A DNA stretch of 20,041 bases. Source: JBLHUT01 sp047629975. Lineage in GTDB: Bacteria; Pseudomonadota; Alphaproteobacteria; Rhodobacterales; Rhodobacteraceae. The DNA is taken from the NCBI GenBank assembly GCA_047629975.1, contig JBLHUT010000027.1, positions 1-20,041 of the forward strand. Direction: 5' to 3'. Numbering within the stretch: position 1 is the first letter of the stretch; each line of letters starts with the position of its first letter. The notes under the pieces were generated by a model. It did not search any database. It saw only the letters and a program-made list of their open reading frames with translations, and was not told the origin of the DNA. Of the stretch, positions 14,491-20,041 are shown piece by piece. The translations under genes and the position numbers were made by a program.

Positions 14491-15609
14491 ATGACCGGTT
14501 TGGCCGTTCATGCGCTATCGTTGTTGCACGTGCGCTCTCATCGGGCGACGCGGCTGATACTGGATCCGCGACCGGTTGCGGTGTTCGGACCAAACGGGGC
14601 GGGTAAGACCAACCTGATCGAGGCCGTTTCGCTCCTCTCTCCGGGGCGCGGGTTGCGGCGGGCAAGCGCGGATGACCTAAAACGCAAGGCCGATATCGAC
14701 GGCTGGAAAATCAACGCTGAGATCATCAGCCTTGGCCGCAAACACGAAATCAGCACCTGGTCGCAAAATGGTGCCAGCCGGTCTGTCACCATCGACGCAA
14801 AGACTGCCCCACAAACGGCCCTTGGCCGGATTGCGCGCGTTATCTGGCTGGTGCCGGCGATGGACCGGCTTTGGACCGAAGCCGCCGATGGCCGCCGCCG
14901 GTTTCTGGACCGGATGGTGCTTAGCTTCGAGCCATCCCACGCTGATGCTGTCCTGACTTATGAAAAGGCCATGCGCGAACGCAACCGTCTTTTGAAGGAC
15001 ATGGTGCGTGACCCCGCATGGTACAGGGCACTAGAGGCGCAAATGGCCACAAGCGGCGCGATTATCAGCAGCAACCGAAGCCGCGTTCTGGCGCGCATTG
15101 CTGTGGCACAAGACAACGCCAAAACCGCCTTTCCTGCCGCACAGCTGACCCTTGAAGGACCAAACGAAGTGTTTCCGGTGCTTGAGGCCGATCTGCTGGC
15201 CGCCTTTGCAGATGGCCGTCGCACAGACCTGCGCGCAGGCCGGACCCTGGAGGGGCCGCACCGCGTTGACCTGAAGGCGGTCTACCAAGCGAAAGACATC
15301 GCGGCAAAAGACTGCTCCACCGGAGAGCAAAAGGCGCTGCTTGTCTCTTTGATCCTCGCAAACGCCCGCGCCCTGAGCGAAGATTTCGGAGCCGCACCCC
15401 TGTTGTTGCTTGACGAGGTCGCCGCCCACCTGGACGCCGGACGCCGCGCTGCGCTTTATGACGAGATTTGCGTTCTTGGCGCACAAGCCTGGATGACAGG
15501 CACCGAGGCCGGCCTTTTTGCCGAATTGGGCGCGCGGGCACAGCGCCTTGCAGTCACCGAAGGGCCGGACGGCTCACAGGTGAGTCCCGTTTCCGGCTCT
15601 GGCGTATGA
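14491..15609 (+). CDS. recF: RecF, recombination mediator ATPase
   Basis: This 372-residue SMC-like ABC ATPase has Walker A FGPNGAGKT (32-40) in the first 45 residues, the signature CSTGEQKALLVSLILA near residue 275, and Walker B LLLLDEVAAHLDAG near 310. RecF acts with RecO and RecR to load RecA at single-strand gaps and stalled forks. The start at ATG 14491 has a strong AGGAGG just upstream. The gene is 70 bases after dnaN and 34 bases before the LysE-type gene. Length and motifs are normal. Confidence 0.98.
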   Translation: MTGLAVHALSLLHVRSHRATRLILDPRPVAVFGPNGAGKTNLIEAVSLLSPGRGLRRASADDLKRKADIDGWKINAEIISLGRKHEISTWSQNGASRSVTIDAKTAPQTALGRIARVIWLVPAMDRLWTEAADGRRRFLDRMVLSFEPSHADAVLTYEKAMRERNRLLKDMVRDPAWYRALEAQMATSGAIISSNRSRVLARIAVAQDNAKTAFPAAQLTLEGPNEVFPVLEADLLAAFADGRRTDLRAGRTLEGPHRVDLKAVYQAKDIAAKDCSTGEQKALLVSLILANARALSEDFGAAPLLLLDEVAAHLDAGRRAALYDEICVLGAQAWMTGTEAGLFAELGARAQRLAVTEGPDGSQVSPVSGSGV

Positions 15610-15643
15610 GCCTCTCTGACAAAGCCTTGAGGAGTGTTCAGGC

Positions 15644-16264
15644 ATGACGATAACATTTACCGAATTGGCGCTCTATGCGTTTGCTGTCTTTGTCTTGTTC
15701 CTGACACCCGGACCTGTGTGGGTGGCCCTGATCGCGCGGGGCCTTTCAGGCGGCTTTCAGGGGGCATGGCCGTTGGCGTTGGGTGTCGTCGTGGGGGACG
15801 CACTGTGGCCGGTGCTGGCTATCTTCGGCATCACGTGGGTAACAAGCGTCTTTTCCGGCTTCATGACATTGCTACAATGGGCCGCCGTGCTGATTTTTGT
15901 CGCCATGGGGGTCGGATTACTGCGCAAATCCGAAAGCATAGGAGGGGCCGACAGCCGGCTGACACGTCCCGGAATGTGGGCGGGATTCATCGCCGGAGTA
16001 GCCGTCATTCTGGGCAACCCCAAAGCGATCTTGTTCTACATGGGCGTCTTGCCCGGGTTTTTTGATCTGCGCACAGTGTCGGTATGGGACATTTGCGCGA
16101 TCACGGCCGTATCAATCGCCGTGCCACTGGCCGGAAATCTGATCCTTGCAGCCTTCATTGACCGGGTAAAGGCCCTGCTGTCTTCGCCCGGACGTTTGCG
16201 CCGGGTGAATGTTGTTTCCGGCTGGATGCTGATCGGCGTTGGCGTCGTGATAGCCCTGACCTGA
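15644..16264 (+). CDS. LysE/RhtB-family amino-acid exporter
   Basis: This 206-residue integral membrane protein has about six hydrophobic segments. It carries the LysE family hallmarks TPGPVWVALIARGLSGGFQGAWPLALGVVVGD near the N-terminus and GNPKAILFYMGVLPGFF in the middle. Family members export amino acids or related small molecules across the inner membrane; the substrate cannot be predicted. GAGGAG lies about nine bases before the ATG. It is inserted between recF and gyrB, a position with no obvious functional link to replication. It may share the recF transcript. gyrB has its own promoter downstream. Confidence 0.93.
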   Translation: MTITFTELALYAFAVFVLFLTPGPVWVALIARGLSGGFQGAWPLALGVVVGDALWPVLAIFGITWVTSVFSGFMTLLQWAAVLIFVAMGVGLLRKSESIGGADSRLTRPGMWAGFIAGVAVILGNPKAILFYMGVLPGFFDLRTVSVWDICAITAVSIAVPLAGNLILAAFIDRVKALLSSPGRLRRVNVVSGWMLIGVGVVIALT

Positions 16265-16323
16265 CGGGTCTGCCGCCCGTCGTGAGGCCATGCCCCTGCC
16301 CTACCAAATCTTGTGGGTAACTC

Positions 16324-16352
16324 GTGACATCGCCCCGACAAGCCGCTATAAA
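16324..16352 (+). promoter_or_regulatory. sigma70-like promoter for gyrB
   Basis: GTGACA (16324-16329) and TATAAA (16347-16352) are separated by exactly 17 bases and lie about 28 bases before the gyrB ATG. The hexamers match the consensus at five of six positions each. This explains why the frame upstream of the ATG is not coding. Confidence 0.75.
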
Positions 16353-16379
16353 AAGGGTCAACTCACTCGGAAAGTTCGC

Positions 16380-18797
16380 ATGTCAGATCAAGACCCTACC
16401 AACCAGGAATACGGCGCCGATTCCATCAAAGTTCTCAAGGGCTTGGAGGCGGTACGCAAACGTCCTGGAATGTATATCGGGGATACGGATGACGGCTCCG
16501 GATTGCACCACATGGTGTACGAGGTCGTTGACAACGGAATTGACGAAGCACTGGCCGGTCATGCCGATCACGTTGCTGTAACAATTCACGATGACGGTTC
16601 GGTTTCGGTCAGTGACAACGGTCGCGGCAGTCCGGTTGGCATCCACGAAGGCGAAGGGGTTTCCGCCGCCGAAGTGATCATGACCCAGTTGCATGCCGGC
16701 GGCAAATTCGACAGTAATTCGTACAAAGTGTCAGGCGGGTTGCACGGGGTGGGCGTGTCGGTCGTCAACGCCCTGTCAGACTGGCTCGAGTTGCGCATCT
16801 GGCGCAACGGCAAAGAGCATTCAGCACGTTTCGAGGGTGGCTTCACCACCCGTCACCTTGATGTTGTGGGCGATGCAAACGGGCGCAAGGGCACCGAAGT
16901 CAGGTTCCTTGCATCGCTCGATACATTCTCAAATCGTGATTTTGTGTTCAAGACGCTTGAAAACCGGCTGCGCGAACTGGCGTTCCTGAATTCAGGCGTA
17001 CGGATCATCTTGCGCGACGAACGCCCCGCAGAGCCGCTTGAATCAAACCTCTTTTACGACGGCGGCGTGCGTGAGTTCGTCAGATATCTGGACCGATCGA
17101 AAACACCCGTGATGCCGGATCCGATCTTTATTACTGGCACAAAAGACGACATCGGCGTCGAAGTGGCGATGTGGTGGAACGACAGCTATCACGAAACTGT
17201 CCTGCCCTTTACCAACAATATTCCGCAGCGCGACGGCGGCACCCACATGGCAGGGTTTCGTGGCGCACTGACCCGCACGATCAACAATTACGCCCAATCC
17301 AGCGGCATCGCAAAGCGCGAAAAGGTCACCTTTACCGGCGACGATGCACGCGAGGGCCTGACATGCGTGTTATCGGTAAAAGTCCCCGATCCCAAATTCT
17401 CGAGCCAGACGAAAGACAAGCTGGTCAGCTCGGAGGTCCGCCCCGCGGTTGAGGGTCTGGTGAACGAAAAGCTGGCCGAGTGGTTCGAGGAAAACCCGGC
17501 ACAGGCCAAGTCCATCGTCGGAAAAATCATCGAAGCCGCAGTCGCCCGCGAAGCCGCCCGAAAAGCGCGCGATCTGACACGCCGCAAAACCGCCATGGAT
17601 ATCGCATCCCTGCCCGGTAAGCTTGCGGATTGTCAGGAAAAGAACCCCGCCTTTTCAGAATTGTTCCTCGTCGAGGGCGACAGCGCAGGTGGATCGGCCA
17701 AACAAGGCCGTTCGCGGCAAAATCAGGCGGTTCTTCCGCTGCGCGGCAAAATTCTGAATGTGGAGCGCGCCCGTTTTGACCGGATGCTCGGCTCACAAGA
17801 GATCGGTACGTTGATCACCGCCATGGGCACCGGCATCGGGCGCGACGAATTCAACGTGAAAAAACTGCGCTACCACAAGATCATCATCATGACAGACGCC
17901 GATGTGGACGGCGCGCACATCCGCACGCTTTTGCTGACCTTCTTCTTCCGGCAGATGCCCGAAGTAATTGACGGTGGCTATCTCTATATCGCGCAGCCGC
18001 CGCTGTTCAAAGTGGCCCGCGGCAAATCCGAGGTCTACCTGAAAGACCAGTTGGCTCTTGATAACTATCTGATCGAGCAAGGCGTCGAGGGGGCCTCTCT
18101 AAAGCTGGCCTCGGGCGAAGAAATCGTCGGTGCCGATCTGGCGCGCGTCGTCGAGGAAGCACGGCAGGTTCGCCGTATTCTACAGGCCTTTCCAACGCAT
18201 TACCCGCAACATATCCTTGAGCAAGCCGCAATCGCAGCCGCCTTTGTTCCGGGTGCGGTAGACGAGAACCTGCAAGGCGTCGCCGATGCCGTCGCCGCGC
18301 GTCTGGACCTTATTGCGCCGGAATACGAACGTGGCTGGCGCGGCAGACCGACACAGGACAAAGGCATGCGGCTCGCGCGGCTTTTGCGCGGTGTCGAAGA
18401 GGTGCGCACACTTGATGGCAAGGTCTTGCGCTCGAACGAAGCGCGTAAACTGGGCGAGTCTACACAAAGCCTTGCCGAAATTTATGGCACGCCCTCGAAC
18501 CTGATGCGCAAGGACAAACCGTCGCCGGTACACGGGCCCAGCGAATTGCTTGAAGCGATCCTCACGGAAGGCGAAAGAGGCCTGAGCCTGCAACGCTACA
18601 AAGGATTGGGAGAGATGAACCCGGAGCAGCTTTGGGAAACAACGCTGGACCCCGATGCCAGAACATTGTTGCAAGTGAAAATCGATGACCTTGCCGAAGC
18701 CGACGACATCTTTACGAAGCTGATGGGTGACATCGTGGAACCACGGCGCGAGTTTATCCAGAGCAATGCCTTGAATGTCGAAAACCTCGACTTCTAG
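16380..18797 (+). CDS. gyrB: DNA gyrase subunit B
   Basis: This 805-residue GyrB is of normal length. The GHKL ATPase domain shows VVDNGIDEALAGHAD (49-63), SDNGRG (78-83) and SGGLHGVGVSVVNALS. The transducer domain follows. The TOPRIM domain carries LVEGDSAGGSAKQGR (near 430) and DADVDGAHI (near 505). The C-terminus has QRYKGLGEMNPEQLWETT and ends NVENLDF. With GyrA it introduces negative supercoils using ATP and is the target of coumarin antibiotics. I chose ATG 16380 because MSDQDPTNQEYGADSIKVLKGLEAVRKRPGMY-type openings are standard and the promoter lies just upstream; an upstream ATG at 16290 would place the promoter inside the gene. The ribosome binding site (GGAAAG) is moderate. Confidence 0.98.
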   Translation: MSDQDPTNQEYGADSIKVLKGLEAVRKRPGMYIGDTDDGSGLHHMVYEVVDNGIDEALAGHADHVAVTIHDDGSVSVSDNGRGSPVGIHEGEGVSAAEVIMTQLHAGGKFDSNSYKVSGGLHGVGVSVVNALSDWLELRIWRNGKEHSARFEGGFTTRHLDVVGDANGRKGTEVRFLASLDTFSNRDFVFKTLENRLRELAFLNSGVRIILRDERPAEPLESNLFYDGGVREFVRYLDRSKTPVMPDPIFITGTKDDIGVEVAMWWNDSYHETVLPFTNNIPQRDGGTHMAGFRGALTRTINNYAQSSGIAKREKVTFTGDDAREGLTCVLSVKVPDPKFSSQTKDKLVSSEVRPAVEGLVNEKLAEWFEENPAQAKSIVGKIIEAAVAREAARKARDLTRRKTAMDIASLPGKLADCQEKNPAFSELFLVEGDSAGGSAKQGRSRQNQAVLPLRGKILNVERARFDRMLGSQEIGTLITAMGTGIGRDEFNVKKLRYHKIIIMTDADVDGAHIRTLLLTFFFRQMPEVIDGGYLYIAQPPLFKVARGKSEVYLKDQLALDNYLIEQGVEGASLKLASGEEIVGADLARVVEEARQVRRILQAFPTHYPQHILEQAAIAAAFVPGAVDENLQGVADAVAARLDLIAPEYERGWRGRPTQDKGMRLARLLRGVEEVRTLDGKVLRSNEARKLGESTQSLAEIYGTPSNLMRKDKPSPVHGPSELLEAILTEGERGLSLQRYKGLGEMNPEQLWETTLDPDARTLLQVKIDDLAEADDIFTKLMGDIVEPRREFIQSNALNVENLDF

Positions 18798-19211
18798 GGC
18801 ACTGTAGGGAAGCAGATAAAACTGCGCGGCGCGTATAACTTTGCGCGTCGCAAGTCATCTTCAATATTTTAAATCATTAAATTTCAAATTCTTATGGGGC
18901 ATTCACATAAAACTGTCTCGCTCGCGAACGTGAGCGATCTCACCCGTATCAAAACGAGATCACTCACCGGCAACCTGCAATCAATCCACGGCCGTTGCCG
19001 ACGAAGTGACTGGAGTGACACAATCAGCCGTTATTAGAGCTTAAAGACTGTGTTTTGAGTCCCGTATTCCATGAGACCTTACTTCGGAGTAAAACCGCAT
19101 CAATCGACTGCAGTTGAGCTTCGTAGGACTAGTATTTCGGGAAGAAGTAATAATACCTCAATACCGCAGGTGGACCTGTCGCAGTTTGATGCCGCTCCTT
19201 TGATACCATTT
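18798..19211. other. 414-base gene-free spacer with inverted repeats
   Basis: There is no gene between the gyrB stop and the IS end. Shortly after the stop lies an imperfect GC-rich inverted repeat (18821-18856), which may end gyrB transcription but lacks a T run. Then come a hairpin TCGCTCGC-GAAC-GTGAGCGA (18918-18937, one wobble pair) and an overlapping 12-base inverted repeat, GTGAGCGATCTC (18930-18941) against GAGATCACTCAC (18956-18967, one mismatch). A small TTACT-TCGG-AGTAA hairpin lies at 19079-19092. The region is more AT-rich than the genes. Confidence 0.5.
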
Positions 19212-19291
19212 TGAGCTAGCCCCCGAAAATCGGACACTGACGTAAGCTGCAATTTGTAGCCTGCTGATCTTCACTACGAAGGAGATCAGGT

Positions 19292-19585
19292 ATCTCGAAA
19301 CGGAAGCAACATCACCCAGAGTTTAAGGCGGAGGTGGCCTTGGAAGCGCTGAAGGGCGAGGAGGCTGTCAGCGAGCTGGCCAGTCGCTTCAGCGTTCACC
19401 CGACGATGATCTATCAATGGCAGCGGGCTTTGCTTGAGGGTGCGTCTGGTGTGTTCGAACGCAGCAGCCGTAAGGCACCCGATGTCGATGAAGAACAGGT
19501 AAAAGACCTGCACGCCAAAATCGGGGAGTTGGCTGTTGCCAACGATTTTTTGGCCAGAAAGCTCATGTCTTGGACCGGAAAGTGA
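19292..19585 (+). CDS. IS3 transposase OrfA, start codon replaced by ATC
   Basis: The 97-codon frame reads (I)SKRKQHHPEFKAEVALEALKGEEAVSELASRFSVHPTMIYQWQ and onward to LARKLMSWTGK, full length for OrfA of this IS3 subgroup. The helix-turn-helix (about residues 24-46) should bind the IS ends, and the following charged helix (EEQVKDLHAKIGELAVANDFL) is the leucine-zipper region. The family start would be MSKRK..., and AAGGAG is seven bases upstream, but the codon at 19292-19294 is ATC, not ATG. Expression would need a very weak ATC start or an internal start such as GTG 19334, which loses 14 residues. Everything else in the frame is intact, so this lesion may be recent. Confidence 0.88.
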   Translation: MSKRKQHHPEFKAEVALEALKGEEAVSELASRFSVHPTMIYQWQRALLEGASGVFERSSRKAPDVDEEQVKDLHAKIGELAVANDFLARKLMSWTGK

Positions 19586-19722
19586 GGCGCAAAATGGTTG
19601 GGTCAAATATCCCGGGCCTGTCTGTTGGCAGGCAATGCGCCTTGCTGTCGATCTCGCGGTCATCGTTTTACTACGAACCGACAGGAGAGCCCGAGAGGAA
19701 CTTGGATCTGATGCGCGTGATC

Positions 19723-19760
19723 CGCTGGCCGGCAGTCGAAACACAGTTTCGATGAGAGGT
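19723..19760 (+). repeat. 38-base palindromic insert, copy 1 (forward)
   Basis: It sits exactly between the Ile and Asp codons where relatives of this transposase read I-D-x-Q-F-L-E-T-P. Structure: 13-base left part CGCTGGCCGGCAG (19723-19735), perfect hairpin TCGAAAC-ACA-GTTTCGA (19736-19752), 8-base right part TGAGAGGT (19753-19760). No obvious target duplication flanks it. It aligns without gaps to copy 2. Confidence 0.8.
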
Positions 19761-19978
19761 GACAAGCAACTCCTTGAGACGCCGTGGCGTTCGCCAAATG
19801 ACGTGGCATTTACGCAGTGAGCGCCATCTCGTAAATGAGAAGCGCATTCGCCGCCTTATGCGATTGATGGGTCTCATGCCGGTCTATCAAAAATCCAACA
19901 CGAGCAAGGCCGCTAAGGGTCACAAGATTTACCCCTATCTGCTGCGTGGCCTTCGCGTGGATCGCCCCAATCAGGTCT

Positions 19979-20016
19979 CCCTCTCACACATATTGTGTAT
20001 GTGCTGCCGGGCAACG
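19979..20016 (-). repeat. 38-base palindromic insert, copy 2 (inverted)
   Basis: It splits the codon after Q-V in the OrfB motif R-P-N-Q-V-W-C-A-D. Read on the minus strand it has left part CGTTGCCCGGCAG (20016-20004), hairpin CACATA-CACAA-TATGTG (20003-19987) and right part TGAGAGGG (19986-19979). It matches copy 1 at 26 of 38 positions with no gap, in opposite orientation. No clear target duplication flanks it. Confidence 0.8.
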
Positions 20017-20041
20017 GGTGTGCTGACATCACATATCTACC

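Larger units (their letters stand above)
19212..20041 (+). mobile_element. IS3-family insertion sequence, decayed, right part outside window
   Basis: The left end is placed at TGAGCTAGCCCCCGAAAATCGG (19212-), which has the TG start and the CCGA-AAA-TCGG dyad usual for IS3 ends. Two overlapping frames follow: OrfA (helix-turn-helix) and OrfB (DDE integrase). The element is truncated by the window edge before the catalytic core is complete, so the right inverted repeat and target duplication cannot be seen. It carries at least four lesions: an ATC at the OrfA start, two 38-base insertions in orfB, and a five-base deletion in orfB. It is therefore unlikely to be autonomous. Confidence 0.88.
19582..20041 (+). 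pseudogene. IS3 transposase OrfB, broken by two 38-base inserts and a deletion
   Basis: The frame begins GTG 19582, overlapping the OrfA TGA by four bases (VRRKMVGSNIPGLSVGRQ, then LLSISRSSFYYEPTG). It follows the family to NLDLMRVI (19722). A 38-base insert follows and brings an in-frame TGA at 19753-19755. Family sequence resumes (DKQLLETP), then about five bases are missing near 19784 where relatives read F-Y. It continues GVRQMTWHLRSERHLVNEK...RRLMRLMGLMPVYQ, then KGHKIYPYLLRGLRVDRPNQV. A second 38-base insert (19979-20016) splits the next codon (Trp in relatives), just before the C-A-D-I-T-Y segment holding the first catalytic Asp of the DDE triad. The first insert and the deletion together change length by 33, so frame is regained but for the stop; the second insert shifts frame again. 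Confidence 0.87.

Noticed and set aside
16290..16379. Upstream ATG extension of gyrB
   Set aside because: Would place the GTGACA-N17-TATAAA promoter inside the gene and add non-family sequence before the standard MSDQ start.
19723..20016. Target-site duplications around the 38-base inserts
   Set aside because: Flanks GTGATC/GACAAG and CAGGTCT/GGTGTG show no convincing direct repeat; short chance matches only.

Overview
The window reads as a chromosomal segment of an alphaproteobacterium of the order Rhodobacterales, most likely the Roseobacter group. The support is protein character (flaF/flbT regulators, short FlgN and rod-binding FlgJ proteins, a UbiB/UbiE pair, a dnaA-dnaN-recF-gyrB cluster next to rpsT) and a moderately high GC content. 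I name no species.

Region 1 (1-6848) is flagellar. On the minus strand, in transcript order, are a large flagellin, flaF, flbT and a DUF1217 protein that runs off the left edge. The last three are joined by 4-base ATGA-type overlaps. A tandem hairpin terminator or attenuator separates the abundant flagellin message from its regulators. Further right is a minus-strand pair, rod-binding flgJ then a flgN-like chaperone, and divergent from it a plus-strand pair, fliK (hook length) then flgD (hook cap). Together these cover filament subunit, its post-transcriptional control, rod and hook assembly, and chaperoning.

Region 2 (6876-10942) is housekeeping: ubiE-ubiB (ubiquinone synthesis, minus strand), divergent from mutM (8-oxoguanine/FaPy glycosylase), followed by an enoyl-CoA hydratase.

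Region 3 (10943-18797) is the replication block on the plus strand: rpsT with a strong terminator, a roughly 460-base leader, dnaA, dnaN, recF, a LysE-type exporter and gyrB. A good sigma70-like promoter precedes gyrB. I see no DnaA-box cluster, so I do not call oriC here.

Region 4 (18798-20041) is a gene-free spacer with inverted repeats, then the left part of a decayed IS3-family element cut by the window edge. Its OrfA has ATC where ATG is expected. Its OrfB is interrupted twice by 38-base inserts. The two inserts lie in opposite orientation, align end to end without gaps, and share a central 17-base hairpin whose arms differ by compensatory base changes. This pair looks like a small, structured, apparently mobile palindromic repeat family, and is the most interesting signal in the window.

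Gene-free stretches over 300 bases are 3150-3756 (flagellin leader plus unassigned sequence), 11350-11807 (dnaA upstream region) and 18798-19211.
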